64,000 bases of DNA, taken from assembly GCA_035547915.1 (NCBI GenBank), contig DASZTS010000012.1, forward strand, positions 1 to 64,000, in the 5' to 3' direction. The translations under genes were made by a program, and so were the position numbers. The stretch comes from DASSFG01 sp035547915 (GTDB lineage Bacteria; Planctomycetota; Planctomycetia; Pirellulales; JAICIG01). Below are positions 9,329-18,355 of this stretch, piece by piece (position 1 is the first letter of the stretch; every line of letters begins with the position of its first letter). The notes under the pieces were generated by a model that searched no databases, had not been told where the DNA came from, and was given only the letters and a program-made list of their open reading frames with translations.

Positions 9329-10054
9329 GTGACAAGCTATCGAACCATCGCGGCCTTCCTGACCCCGGCCGATGCGGACAGTCTGTGCGGCGAGTTGCTG
9401 GCGCGTGGCCTTAGAGCGACGGTGCTTGCGGCCACGGAATCGTCGAGAAGCGTGTTCGAAGTACAGGTCGACAAGATCGACTACCGAGAAGCGAGCTCCT
9501 TCTTCGCGGAGGCTCGCCGGCCCAAATGGTCTCCAGACGACAAGCAGTTCAGCCTGCGAACCGTGTTGGCGTTGGTCACCGGTGTATGCGTGGTTCTGGC
9601 ACTCACGCGCCGGTTCGGCTTCTTGTCCGCCTTCCAGGGGTTGCTGTTCGCCTCGGTCGGCGTGTTCTTTCTGGCTGGCGGCGTTCTGCTCTTTCAGCGA
9701 ACTCGGGCAAGTCGACGATGGCCGAGCGTATGCGGCCGGATCGACGATTCACACCTCGAGTTCGACGACGAGGGTTACCACGTCCACATCACCTACCGAT
9801 TCTGCGTGTCTGGTCACGAATATCATTCGGAAGCGGTGAGCTATTCGGGCGTGAACGTGGCGTACGAACCGATGCGACAGCGGATTGTCCGCTATCCCAA
9901 GGGTCTCGAAGTCAACGTATTTTACGACCCACGGCACCCGAGGATCGCCGTGCTCGAGCGCGGCGGCCACTTGTTCATCGCATTGTTCGTCGTCGTGTTC
10001 GGCCTGGGCTTCAGCATCTTCGGGATCGCCTGCTTCTTCGGGATGCTCGGGTGA
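9329..10054 (+). CDS. DUF3592 domain membrane protein
   Basis: A 241-residue protein when started at the GTG at 9329. From there the sequence reads VTSYRTIAAFLTPADADSL, resembling the beginning of DUF2007-like signal-transducing domains (roughly residues 1-65). Two hydrophobic helices follow (TVLALVTGVCVVLAL and GLLFASVGVFFLAGGVLLF). A DUF3592 domain comes next, with RWPSVCGRIDDS, YHVHITYRFCVSGHEYHSE and VNVFYDPRHPRIAVLERG. The protein ends with one more helix (LFIALFVVVFGLGFSIFGI). DUF3592 proteins are common membrane proteins of unknown role. The GTG start has only a weak ribosome site, so the exact start is uncertain; the upstream open frame lacks protein-like composition. Confidence 0.72.
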   Translation: MTSYRTIAAFLTPADADSLCGELLARGLRATVLAATESSRSVFEVQVDKIDYREASSFFAEARRPKWSPDDKQFSLRTVLALVTGVCVVLALTRRFGFLSAFQGLLFASVGVFFLAGGVLLFQRTRASRRWPSVCGRIDDSHLEFDDEGYHVHITYRFCVSGHEYHSEAVSYSGVNVAYEPMRQRIVRYPKGLEVNVFYDPRHPRIAVLERGGHLFIALFVVVFGLGFSIFGIACFFGMLG

Positions 10055-10316
10055 GCCGACTCGCTCTCGATCACCTATGATCATTCGCATCTTCCGGCGC
10101 GGGGCTGCCATAGCACCCCGGCTCGGAGTGGCCCAAAGTTACCAGTACACTGAACTCGTACCAAAGCCGTAGGGAGTTGTGGTCGGACATCACGCCCATC
10201 GCGCGGCGAGAGCGGCTACCTGCCAGGACGAGGTGCCTCTGGTGTTTCGATCGGTCGGGTATCAGCATGAGCCTCGGTTGCCCCGTAGGCGATGACAAGG
10301 CGAAGTGACCAGGTGC

Positions 10317-10418
10317 TAACGGTGCCTGACAAAACCGAAAGCCGGAGCGCCGTGGGCGAAGAATCGGCCGTGAAACGCCGATTTTTAAAGCGTGGGATCG
10401 GGTTTTGTCGGTTGCTCC
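10317..10418 (+). repeat. Palindromic element, copy 1 (diverged ends)
   Basis: About 102 bases beginning CTAACGGTGCCTGACAAAACC and ending GGGTTTTGTCGGTTGCTCC. The core contains AATCGGCCGTGAAACGCCGATT, an imperfect hairpin, and GCCGGAGCGCCGTGGGCGAA. Compared with copy 2 at 10431-10534 the left terminus has diverged and the TAA flank on the right is lost. Same orientation as copy 2 and as the copy at 58528. Confidence 0.8.
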
Positions 10419-10430
10419 GATAAGGCGAGT

Positions 10431-10534
10431 TAAGAGCGGTTGACAAAACCCGGAAGCCGGAGCGCCGCGGGCAAAAAATCGGCCGTGAAACGCCGATCTT
10501 GTGAAGCTCGATCCGGTTTTGTCGGTTGCTCTAA
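10431..10534 (+). repeat. Palindromic element, copy 2 (complete)
   Basis: The best preserved copy: TAAGAGCGGTTGACAAAACC at the left end and GGTTTTGTCGGTTGCTCTAA at the right end, 104 bases in all. The terminal inverted repeat is about 18 bases with a few mismatches, and both sides carry TAA as a direct repeat, as expected for a three-base target duplication. An inner hairpin AATCGGC/GCCGAT lies in the middle. No coding capacity. It looks like a non-autonomous miniature inverted-repeat element. Confidence 0.85.
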
Positions 10535-10816
10535 GACGCCGGCGGGATAGCGGGGTATTGCTGAACGACGACGTTTATCGGTTCTATTCGAGCCGCTGAG
10601 CAGTTCTTTCCTCGCCCGATTCCGACCGGACCGTCGATTATCGCCCCCTTTCTTGGGGCACGCAGTTTTGGACCATTCCCATTTGGCGCTTGAACCCCTC
10701 TCAGCCCCGACTTACACTCGACTAATGCTGGAAAACGCCCTCCAGCGAATACGCCCTGCCGTGCCGGTCTATGGGCCGGCGCAAACCCGCCTCGCAGAAC
10801 TGAAGAGAGACCCGTC

Positions 10817-11095
10817 ATGAAATCGATGTTCTTCCGGCTGTCGTCGCTCGTCATCCTTGCGATTGGCGTTGCTCAAATGTCGGAGGTTCAGGCTGCACAT
10901 CCCTTCGGGGGCCCGGTCGATGCGTTCGAGCTGCTGAGAAAGCTCGACACCAATGGCGACAATCGGCTGTCGGAAAAGGAATTCATGGGCGAGAAGGCGG
11001 GCTCGGCCAGAGTTAAGGCGCGGAGGCAGTTCCGGAACCTCAACAACAACGGCGATGACTTCTTGAGCTTGTCGGAGCTGAGGCGGGCGAACTAG
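10817..11095 (+). CDS. Small exported EF-hand calcium-binding protein
   Basis: A 92-residue protein: a signal peptide (residues 1-26, FFRLSSLVILAIGVA...VQA), then two EF-hand loops. The first loop is DTNGDNRLSEKEF, with Asp/Asn/Asp at positions 1, 3 and 5 and Glu at 12. The second is NNNGDDFLSLSEL, which begins with Asn instead of Asp and may bind calcium more weakly. An AGAGAG purine stretch upstream of the ATG is a plausible ribosome site. It lies alone, so its partner is unknown; small exported EF-hand proteins are abundant in planctomycetes and some sense or buffer extracellular calcium. Confidence 0.85.
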   Translation: MKSMFFRLSSLVILAIGVAQMSEVQAAHPFGGPVDAFELLRKLDTNGDNRLSEKEFMGEKAGSARVKARRQFRNLNNNGDDFLSLSELRRAN

Positions 11096-11254
11096 CCTCC
11101 GACGGAAATGCGAAGATAGAGCGATCTGCTCCGCCGGGCACGTCCTTCGCTTGTGTTACCGCTTCATCGAGCGCCTTGCATATCTGCCGCGGCAGCATGG
11201 CGGGCGGTAGCTGCGATTTTGGTCTCGGGGCAGGAACCCGGATAGAATGACCGC

Positions 11255-11491
11255 ATGGCCACGCGGTTTCAATTCTATGACGCCCGGCCCGAGGACCAAG
11301 GCACGCGTCAACTCATCCAGGTCCACGTCGATCGGCTTTTGCGCCAATGCCGTGAGATACCCGTGGCGTACTGGCCGCACCTCGTCAATCGAGCTTGCCA
11401 ACGACTGGCGGATCGGGGAGCGGACGACACGATCGTCCGGCGCATTTACCGCCGGACCGTTCGTGAACTGAGGCTACGAGCCTGGCCATGA
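11255..11491 (+). CDS. Small hypothetical protein
   Basis: A 78-residue arginine-rich protein with no family I can name. It contains no signal peptide or membrane helix; the composition (RQLIQVHVDRLLRQC, VNRACQRLADRG) suggests a short helical protein. Codon use is GC-rich at third positions, like the neighbours, which argues that it is translated. Its TGA overlaps by four bases the ATG of a gene fragment that begins MSRRFQFSLKRLL, so the two were probably a coupled pair before the second was truncated. Confidence 0.5.
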   Translation: MATRFQFYDARPEDQGTRQLIQVHVDRLLRQCREIPVAYWPHLVNRACQRLADRGADDTIVRRIYRRTVRELRLRAWP

Positions 11492-11530
11492 GCCGACGGT
11501 TTCAGTTCAGCTTGAAGCGGTTGCTCATGA
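11488..11530 (+). pseudogene. Truncated head of an RRFQFSLKRLL-type planctomycete protein
   Basis: The ATG at 11488 overlaps the previous stop and encodes MSRRFQFSLKRLL, the near-invariant beginning of a large group of small planctomycete membrane proteins that continue with a hydrophobic helix. Here no helix follows: after about codon 14 the reading frame enters sequence with no protein character and runs antisense into the end of the VIT/vWA gene. I read this as a gene whose remainder was deleted. Confidence 0.6.
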
Positions 11531-11571
11531 AAACGGGGACGGGCGCCGCCTCTCGCGTTGACAATGCACGG

Positions 11572-14500
11572 CTAATTGCCAGCTCGGTCGAGCCGGTTGA
11601 CGAGCACTACAATGTCTCCGGGCAGGGGCTGCGAGCCGAGAAGACGTCGGGACTCACTACGGAAGATCTGCCAAACGTCGCCCCCGACGCGATGGCAGGC
11701 AAGAGCGGCCAACGTCACTACGTCTTCACCCCAAAGGTCGCCGCGGACTGCCTCGACTAGGAAAGCCTGGTCGACGTCGGCGGGCTCGGAAACGATGGCT
11801 TTCGCCAGTCGGTGGGCGAGCCGCAATTCCGGCGAGTTGTCCGTAGGAGAAGGCAACGAATCGAGGAGTGAATTGCCGGCCGCACGATCGCGGTCGGCAA
11901 GAGCGGCATAGAGGACGGCCATGAAGGCGCCGGCATCGTCGGGTGATTTCTTGAGCGTCGCCAGCCCATCTTCAGCGGCACTCCGGCAGAGCTTGCGAGC
12001 AAGGTCGATCAGGTCCTTCAGTTCCGCTTTGTCGGCCAACACGCGGTCGGCTTCGGTGAGGGTCCAGAGCGAGCGGAGCACGACCGCCTTCGACGGCCCC
12101 TGGAGCAGCTCGACGGTCTCCGGTTGTTTCCAGGCAAACTCGAGCTCGCTCAGCGCTTCGAGATCGAGTCGACCGGCGAGCGCTGAGGCGAGAAGTTGCC
12201 AACCGAACTCGGTATGCGCCAGCGCCGTCTTCCGGCGGCGTTGGCCGGCGAGTTGCTTTTCGTTCTCGGCTGCGTTCACCGTGGCGCGTTTGGTGGTGAT
12301 CTTGTGCAGTGCCGCCAAATCTGCCGGCAGCTTGGCCTCGGAATCGGCCAGCGCGGCGAACAGCCGCCCGGCTCGATCGTGCAGCGAGCCATCGCCGAAG
12401 AGCATCAACTGACCGGGCGCGAACCATGTGGCCGAAACGACGTCGGCGCCAAGGTGTTTGCGTACTGCCTCGACGAAGTCGCTGGCCGCCTTTCTGTAGG
12501 CAGCCAACTTGACGTTGTCATCGCCGGCGAGTTCCTCATCGATGGGAATCGCCATCGAAGTTACGTCGTAAACCCAAGCCGACGTGCCAGGGCGGCGGCG
12601 CGCCGTGCCGGCCACGATGGTATCTCCGTCGACCCACCAATCCAGGCGTTCCGGCAACAGGAGCCAATCCAGTGCGTCGGTGACCGTTGCCCCGCGCAGG
12701 TCGAGGAAGGGGATTCGAAGGGCGCGATCACCCGTGAGCGACTTCGCGTCGTCGAGGCTGCCGGGCAATAGCCGTACCTTCATGCCAGTCGCTTTGGCAA
12801 GGTCGCCGAGCGCCGCATCGACTGCCCGGTCGCGGATGATCAGGTCGAGCTGTTTTCCGAGCGTCGGCGATTTTGCGATCAATGTTTTCACCTGATCGCG
12901 ATGGGCGGCTTCCAGCGCATCCATCGCCTCGCTGGCAGTCCCGTCGTTGCCGGTTGCCGAAGCGAGAAGCCAGGCCCAGGCGAACTGGGCCTGAGCATCG
13001 GTCAGTCGGCCGTCTTTCTGTTGCTTGCGCCCCGCTTCCAGTGCCACCTGCGCCGCGTCGTTCAACGGTTTGGTTTCTTCGCCTGGTGCCAATGCCGCCC
13101 GCGCAAGTGCATCCCTGCCGTCGCGCTTCGCCAGGTCACGAACTTCCATCTCCGTGACGATCGACTCGCTCAATCGTTTGGCCGATTTCGATCGCTCGCC
13201 TGACATGGCGGGCATTGCGGGCTTGCTAACCATACCGCCGAAGCCCCCGCCGGCCGTTGCGGGAGCAGCCACGCCACGCCCGAGTGCATTCCGCGGGGCG
13301 GTGTCACCCCGGTGCCGGGCGCGGTTGTAGCGCGCTCCGGCCGGCGCCTTCTCCAAAGCAAGACGATCGTAGAAGAAGGCGGGGGCACCCGCTTGTTTTT
13401 GAGCCGCCCTAGAGCTGAGCTGCCGCAGGTCGGCAACCTCATCCGCCTCGCCGTCCGAACCGAAGAAGCCTTCCCAACGGGTGCCTTCAGGCAGAGGTAC
13501 GGGCACGAGCATCCGCCGAGGTGGCCGCGCCGGCTCGGCGACTGGCGGCGAATCGCTATCGACGGCCACGAAGCTGGTGTACGGGCTCATCAGCCGGTAT
13601 TGCAGTGCCAGGCCGGTCACTTCTTCTTCGACCGCCGGCGAGCCCTGATAGTAGGTCTGCTGCATCAGATCTTCGATCTTCTGTCGAGCCCACACCTTGG
13701 CCAGCACGTCGTGGGCGGGCTCTTCGTGCGGTGCCTTGACCGCAACCTGCCAGCTCGTCGGCTTGCCTTCCACCTCTCCGTTGACCGTGAGTACCGTGTC
13801 GCCCGACGCGGCATAGCGCCCATAGACGACGACGGGGCTGCCCGACCAGAGTTCCGGCAACCGAGCCGGAAACGTTTGCGAAACCCGCAAGGCGCCATAA
13901 TCGATGTGCACCTTGGCGAGTTGGGCCCGTTGAATACGAGTCATGATTTCTTGCGTCAGGCTGGCCGTGTCATCGCCGAGCCCCAGTGTGCGTCCCATGC
14001 CGCCTCCCTGCCGTGCAACTCCGTCGATCAGGAACATGTTGGGGGATGAACCGATACCCAAGCACCAGAAACGGATGCGATCACCGCACTCCTTGCCCAC
14101 GTGCTCGATGATTTCGGCTTCGTTGCCGATGTAGCCGTCGGTGAGCATGACGACGATCCGCATCCGTTCCTTGTCGAGCGGCTCGTCGATGGCCAGCTTC
14201 ACGCCCTTGAGCATCTCGGTGCCACCGGCGCCCTGTAAGCCCTGCGTGAAATTGAGCGCACGGCCGATGTTGGCCGCATTCACCGGCACGGGCTGGGGGA
14301 AGAGCTTTTGCGCGGCGCTGGCAAAGGTGATGACCTGCACCGTGTCGACCGGACGACACAGTTTGAGCATGTTCTGCATGGCCTCGACGACCTTGGCCGT
14401 CGGTTGCCCCGACATCGACCCCGAAACATCGACCAGAAACACCATCTCGCGGGGTGGCGATTTGGTCAGCCGCTCGTCCTCGCGCGGCTGGATCATGAGC

Positions 14501-15489
14501 ATGAAATAGCCGCTGCCGGAGCGCGCGGCGTCGCTGGCCTTCGCGTCGGTGTGGGTCAGGAGGGCCACTTCGGGCTTCTTGCCGGAGACCTTGTAGCGCA
14601 GCACGAAGTCTTTGTTCGGAAGTTGGTCTTCGGACGACAGGACGACTTTGGCCTTTTGGTCGTCGGCCCGCTTGACGTCGGCCTTGTGGTTGGCGACCGC
14701 GAGATCTTGCACTGGCACGCCCGCATCGAGTTGGACCGCCAACGAGATGTCGTGTCCGTTGCGATTGCCCGGTTTGAGCACGGGTGGGTTGATTCGCGCA
14801 GCGTCGGGCACGCGCGAGGTATCGGGCACGTTGCCCGACGTCTTGCCTTGCAGTTCCGGCGGCAGCGGAGCCGGCGAACTCGTGGCCGAGCCTGGGTTGT
14901 AGCGCGGCCCAACCACCATCGGAAAGCGGAACTCGTAAGTCCCCACGTCATATTCCAGGACATCGACGTACGAGATCTCGATGACCACTTCCTGGCCAGG
15001 AGCAATATTGCCGACCGATTGCGTGAAAATGTTCGGCCGCTCTTGCTCCAGCAGGGCCGCGGTTTGCCCTGCCAGCAGGGCCTGTTCGTAGATCTTTCTC
15101 GCATCGCCTCGGCGCTTGATGACGCCGACGATCTTGCGATCACGCAGCGTCATAGTCATGGCATCGACAGCCGATTTGTGCGGCAACGGAAAGACGTAGA
15201 CTGCTTCGATCTTTTCCTTCAGCGGATTGTGGAACGTCTGCTTGACGTTCACGCGGGCGATGAACCCCGAGATATCCGCGCTCACGTGGGTGTGCTTCAA
15301 CGGGCATTCGACTACGGTGCCGTCGGGTTTGACCACGCGCAGCGCACCCTGCGTAACGTCCTTCTCCAATCCAGCTTGGGGCTGTTCAACGGGAGCGGAA
15401 CCGGCCCGTACTCGACCGGATGACAGACTGCCGATGGCCAACAGAAGGTACAGAGCACCGAAACCGGGCCGCCTGACATCGAGCAACAT
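11572..15489 (-). CDS. Large exported VIT and von Willebrand A domain protein
   Basis: A 1305-residue exported protein. A signal peptide is seen at residues 1-30. A VIT (inter-alpha-trypsin inhibitor-like) domain covers about 35-175, with KHTHVSADISGFIARVNVKQ and VYVFPLPHKSAVDAMTM. The vWA domain spans about 347-530 and has a complete MIDAS motif DVSGSMSG starting at Asp354, with TEMLKGVKLAI and VVMLTDGYIGNE later. Residues beyond about 740 are helical and repeat-rich. They include a secretin-N/STN-like stretch near residues 950-1010 (VTDALDWLLLPERLDWWV). Proteins of this kind are found at the surface or periplasm and mediate metal-dependent adhesion or protein interaction. No sorting signal or C-terminal anchor is seen. 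It is single and divergent from the creatininase-family gene. Confidence 0.88.
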   Translation of the reverse strand: MLLDVRRPGFGALYLLLAIGSLSSGRVRAGSAPVEQPQAGLEKDVTQGALRVVKPDGTVVECPLKHTHVSADISGFIARVNVKQTFHNPLKEKIEAVYVFPLPHKSAVDAMTMTLRDRKIVGVIKRRGDARKIYEQALLAGQTAALLEQERPNIFTQSVGNIAPGQEVVIEISYVDVLEYDVGTYEFRFPMVVGPRYNPGSATSSPAPLPPELQGKTSGNVPDTSRVPDAARINPPVLKPGNRNGHDISLAVQLDAGVPVQDLAVANHKADVKRADDQKAKVVLSSEDQLPNKDFVLRYKVSGKKPEVALLTHTDAKASDAARSGSGYFMLMIQPREDERLTKSPPREMVFLVDVSGSMSGQPTAKVVEAMQNMLKLCRPVDTVQVITFASAAQKLFPQPVPVNAANIGRALNFTQGLQGAGGTEMLKGVKLAIDEPLDKERMRIVVMLTDGYIGNEAEIIEHVGKECGDRIRFWCLGIGSSPNMFLIDGVARQGGGMGRTLGLGDDTASLTQEIMTRIQRAQLAKVHIDYGALRVSQTFPARLPELWSGSPVVVYGRYAASGDTVLTVNGEVEGKPTSWQVAVKAPHEEPAHDVLAKVWARQKIEDLMQQTYYQGSPAVEEEVTGLALQYRLMSPYTSFVAVDSDSPPVAEPARPPRRMLVPVPLPEGTRWEGFFGSDGEADEVADLRQLSSRAAQKQAGAPAFFYDRLALEKAPAGARYNRARHRGDTAPRNALGRGVAAPATAGGGFGGMVSKPAMPAMSGERSKSAKRLSESIVTEMEVRDLAKRDGRDALARAALAPGEETKPLNDAAQVALEAGRKQQKDGRLTDAQAQFAWAWLLASATGNDGTASEAMDALEAAHRDQVKTLIAKSPTLGKQLDLIIRDRAVDAALGDLAKATGMKVRLLPGSLDDAKSLTGDRALRIPFLDLRGATVTDALDWLLLPERLDWWVDGDTIVAGTARRRPGTSAWVYDVTSMAIPIDEELAGDDNVKLAAYRKAASDFVEAVRKHLGADVVSATWFAPGQLMLFGDGSLHDRAGRLFAALADSEAKLPADLAALHKITTKRATVNAAENEKQLAGQRRRKTALAHTEFGWQLLASALAGRLDLEALSELEFAWKQPETVELLQGPSKAVVLRSLWTLTEADRVLADKAELKDLIDLARKLCRSAAEDGLATLKKSPDDAGAFMAVLYAALADRDRAAGNSLLDSLPSPTDNSPELRLAHRLAKAIVSEPADVDQAFLVEAVRGDLWGEDVVTLAALACHRVGGDVWQIFRSESRRLLGSQPLPGDIVVLVNRLDRAGN

Positions 15490-15756
15490 GACTGAGTTCT
15501 CCGCTTACCGAGGAAGGTGTCGCCAAGGTTTTGACGCCCGACCGCGAACAATAGTTTCACGGACTCGCGAAGAATCTGGTGGCGCGGCGTTGATCCGATT
15601 GACGCAGGCACTTGAAACCACGAAGGTTTCGGAAAACTGGAACAACAACGAATGCCGCCCGAGCTTTGGTGGAAATAACGACCGGCGATCATTGCGCGCG
15701 GCGTCGAATCGTCATAAAATGGCTGACCGAGGGGCTCGAAACCGAAGAGCTTTACG

Positions 15757-16578
15757 ATGAATAAATCCACTGAGTATCGTTACAACCGCCTCACCTGGCC
15801 GGAGATGAACGATGCGATCGCCGCGCAGAAACTTGTTATTTTGCCCACCGGCTCGACCGAGCAGCATGGTCGCCACCTTCCCTTGGACGTGGATGTGTTT
15901 CTGTGTGAGTCGGTGTGCCTGGAGGTCGGTCGCCGGGCTGCCGATCGGGTGTTGGTATTGCCGCCGATCTCCTACGGCTTGAATCTGCATCACATCGATT
16001 TTCCGGGCACAATCCATATCGAGCCCGAAACGTTCATCGCCTTTTGCTTGAATATCACCAAGAGCGTGGCCTATCACGGCTTTCAAAAAATACTGTTGGT
16101 CAATGGCCACGGTTCCAATGCGCCCTTGGTCGACCTCGTTGCGCGCAAGACCGTGCTCGCGACGAATTCGCTGTGCTTCGCAACCGGCTACTATCAGTTC
16201 TTGCTCGCGGCATTCGAAAAAGTTCGGGAGTCGAAGGTCATCGCCCATGCCGATGAATTCGAGACGTCACTGTATCTCCACTTGGCGCCCGAGCGGGTGA
16301 AGATGGATCTGGCGGTCGAAGACAACGACCGGATGGGGCGGTTCACCAGCAGCGACAGCACCGGCAATTATCCGGTGCGCTTCAACGACTACTGGGGCCG
16401 CTGGACCGAAACCGGAGTGCACGGCGACGCGACCAAGGGCACGGCGGAAAAAGGGCGCGTGTTGTTCGAGGCCGCAGTTACTGGCATGTTAGAAATGGTC
16501 GACGAGTTGCGCGCGTGGCCGATCGAACAGCGTCGCGACATGCACAGAGTCGCTGTTCAGTCACAGATTCATTGGTGA
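15757..16578 (+). CDS. Creatininase-family amidohydrolase
   Basis: A 273-residue member of the creatininase superfamily (creatinine amidohydrolase, MftE and related metal-dependent amidases). Metal-binding elements are visible: GSTEQHGRHLPLDVD with Glu35, His37 and Asp46, NGHG with His118, and HADEFETS around residues 164-171 that supplies the later acidic ligand. The length is usual for the family. The true substrate cannot be told from sequence, since most planctomycete members are not proven creatininases. It follows a 267-base divergent intergenic region with only a weak purine-rich ribosome site (GAAGAG). No operon partner; no mycofactocin genes are nearby, so an MftE role is not supported. 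Confidence 0.88.
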   Translation: MNKSTEYRYNRLTWPEMNDAIAAQKLVILPTGSTEQHGRHLPLDVDVFLCESVCLEVGRRAADRVLVLPPISYGLNLHHIDFPGTIHIEPETFIAFCLNITKSVAYHGFQKILLVNGHGSNAPLVDLVARKTVLATNSLCFATGYYQFLLAAFEKVRESKVIAHADEFETSLYLHLAPERVKMDLAVEDNDRMGRFTSSDSTGNYPVRFNDYWGRWTETGVHGDATKGTAEKGRVLFEAAVTGMLEMVDELRAWPIEQRRDMHRVAVQSQIHW

Positions 16579-16869
16579 GTTGCCTCGCGTCGAGGATCTC
16601 TTCGGCCGCCGGGAAGCGCGAGCTTATGCCGGGTTGGATACCAGCGCTACCCGATGTGAGCACGCTGATTGGCTCGTGTGGGGAGAGCTGATCGCGCGAA
16701 GTGCGACTTGGAAGCCGCCCGGTGGCAAGATGACGGAAAACTACGAGCAAAGCGGCGGTGAACGACAAGAATGCCTGCGATTCGATGCCGACACGGCGCA
16801 ACACTTGCTCCAACAGAAGGATCGCGTGCGTGCTCATCAGCCAACCTTCGAACGAACCCTGGCACAGCA

Positions 16870-17247
16870 ATGGGGACCATCTACACGATCCGTAATGCGA
16901 TTCAACAGCGACTCGATATGGGCGAAAGTTATGCGGCGATTGCCTCAGCCGCTGGGATAAGCCCGCGTTCGGTATCGCGCTGCCATCGAGGCGAGCCATC
17001 GAAATCCGGTACCGTCGATCGGCTGGCCAGGCATTTTGGAATCGCCTTGATCGGGCAGCGCGACGCCAAACACGAGGCAGCGGTGCCCAAAGTGGCCCGT
17101 GCTGGCGAAATCCCGTCGCCCGCTAAGCGTGCCAGGGCCACGAAGCAATTGAATGCCGTCCAGCGCGCTGGAGCGGGCGGTGGAAGCATGAAATCGGCGG
17201 GCGGTGTCGCCGGCGGCGTGCCGAGACCGTCTCGGCCGACGCGTTGA
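16870..17247 (+). CDS. Putative Cro/C1-type helix-turn-helix protein
   Basis: A 125-residue protein from the ATG at 16870. The first 70 residues form a small DNA-binding-like domain: IRNAIQQRLDMGESYAAIA, SAAGISPRSVSRCHRGEPS and VDRLARHFGIALIG correspond to the helices of a phage-repressor-type HTH, in which the start of the second half (AIASAAGISPRSVSR) is the recognition unit. The C-terminal 55 residues are basic and low in complexity (Arg, Ala, Lys, Gly) and probably disordered. No clear ribosome site is present, and a longer frame upstream is open but not protein-like, so the start is provisional. It may be a solitary regulator or a leftover of a mobile element. Confidence 0.6.
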   Translation: MGTIYTIRNAIQQRLDMGESYAAIASAAGISPRSVSRCHRGEPSKSGTVDRLARHFGIALIGQRDAKHEAAVPKVARAGEIPSPAKRARATKQLNAVQRAGAGGGSMKSAGGVAGGVPRPSRPTR

Positions 17248-17284
17248 GCGGAAATCGACACTTCGCGCAGTGTTTTCTTGGCGG

Positions 17285-18355
17285 TCATTCGTCGGCCGGA
17301 GTCGCCAACTCCGGCAGAGGAGCCGGCAATACCGCGGGCTCCTCATGGCCTGCTTCGTGCCGCTCGGCGGACCTGCCGGGAAGTCTCTCGATGGGTGAAT
17401 CGATCTGGTGCTCCCGGATTCGTGCCAGCAGGCGACAGATTTCTTCCCACTCTTGCTGCGTGAGGTGGTATCGATTGCGCAGTTCTGCATGGTGATCGGC
17501 GCCTGCCGCTTCGGGATCCACATCCCTGAGTGCGTCTACGGTCAAACCATAATCGTTCCGACCACAAATGTGCTCCAGCGCGGTGATATATGGCAACGTC
17601 GCCAGCGAGTCGGTACCCGCGTCGGCGGCGATTTGACCGCTCACATCGGCGAACGAGTTTCCGGCGGTCGTCAATTCGCCTTGTTTCGTGAGATGGAAGG
17701 TGACCGTCTTGCTGCCCTTCGCCGGCGGGTCGTGAAGAGCGTAGTCCAAGATGGCCAGCGTCAGTTTCGACAGTTCGTCGCTCCCGCCGGGAAGAATCCA
17801 TACCCTCACCTCGCCGTGGCGGCCGACTGCCGATCCGTGTATCTCGGGTAGGCACTTGGCGCACCCGATTGCGAGCCAGTTCGTGGCGTCGAGACAGTCG
17901 ATCGTGACGATACCTTTGTGGTCGTGCTGGTCGACCCGCACATCCGGGTCGCCCGTGTAAAAGTTGCGGAACAGTCGTTCGCAGTTCGGACAATCAGCCC
18001 GCAATGCCCGGCGACAATGCACCGCAATCACGCGTTGGTAAATGCAACGCATCAACTCGAGTTTTCGTGGATCGTTCACCGGCGTCAATTGCCAGGCTTC
18101 CTGCGTCTGATACTGCACTACCCCGGTCAACGACAACGCCATTTGATCGCTGAACGTCGTCGTTCCCTGGCTGGCATAGGCGAAGAACGGCAGCGACTCC
18201 TGGTCGGACGCAAACCGAGCCAGGTTGTCTAACACTTGCTGCTGGTAGATATCCGCCAGGGTGCGGACCTGACGGCCCGTTTTGTGACGAAGCTGCGCGG
18301 CGCTACAGCCGGCGATCGCCACTAGCGTGGCTACCACGCCCACGACTCGAATCAT
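17285..18355 (-). CDS. Hypothetical lipoprotein with two CxxC pairs
   Basis: A 356-residue protein started at 18355, where GGGAGGG precedes the ATG at ideal spacing. The N terminus is a lipoprotein signal (VATLVAIAGC, lipobox AIAGC with Cys17), so the mature protein should be membrane-anchored and outside the cytoplasm. After it comes a helical stretch (QVRTLADIYQQQVLDNLARF). Two CxxC pairs (CPNC near residue 120 and CAKC near 165) could bind a metal or form disulfides. I do not recognise the family. The C-terminal 60 residues are charged and proline-rich. It faces the TPP-enzyme gene across a 389-base divergent region and converges with the HTH gene. Confidence 0.72.
   Translation of the reverse strand: MIRVVGVVATLVAIAGCSAAQLRHKTGRQVRTLADIYQQQVLDNLARFASDQESLPFFAYASQGTTTFSDQMALSLTGVVQYQTQEAWQLTPVNDPRKLELMRCIYQRVIAVHCRRALRADCPNCERLFRNFYTGDPDVRVDQHDHKGIVTIDCLDATNWLAIGCAKCLPEIHGSAVGRHGEVRVWILPGGSDELSKLTLAILDYALHDPPAKGSKTVTFHLTKQGELTTAGNSFADVSGQIAADAGTDSLATLPYITALEHICGRNDYGLTVDALRDVDPEAAGADHHAELRNRYHLTQQEWEEICRLLARIREHQIDSPIERLPGRSAERHEAGHEEPAVLPAPLPELATPADE

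Larger units (their letters stand above)
10055..10816. other. 762-base gene-free region carrying two palindromic elements
   Basis: No gene is supported here. The notable content is two copies of a palindromic element in the same orientation, separated by about 12 bases (annotated separately). The remainder should include the promoter of the EF-hand gene at 10817; no clear promoter boxes were found. Confidence 0.6.

Noticed and set aside
10317..10534. A CRISPR array, suggested by two repeats in tandem
   Set aside because: Only two diverged copies of about 100 bases with transposon-like ends and a short gap; no short regular spacers and no cas genes.
15757..16578. Mycofactocin amidase MftE
   Set aside because: The family is right, but no other mycofactocin genes are nearby, so only the superfamily name is justified.
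16478..16999. Overlapping frames on both strands in the gap after the creatininase-family gene
   Set aside because: Neither strand has a ribosome site or recognisable motif; the only supported gene here is the HTH protein starting at 16870.
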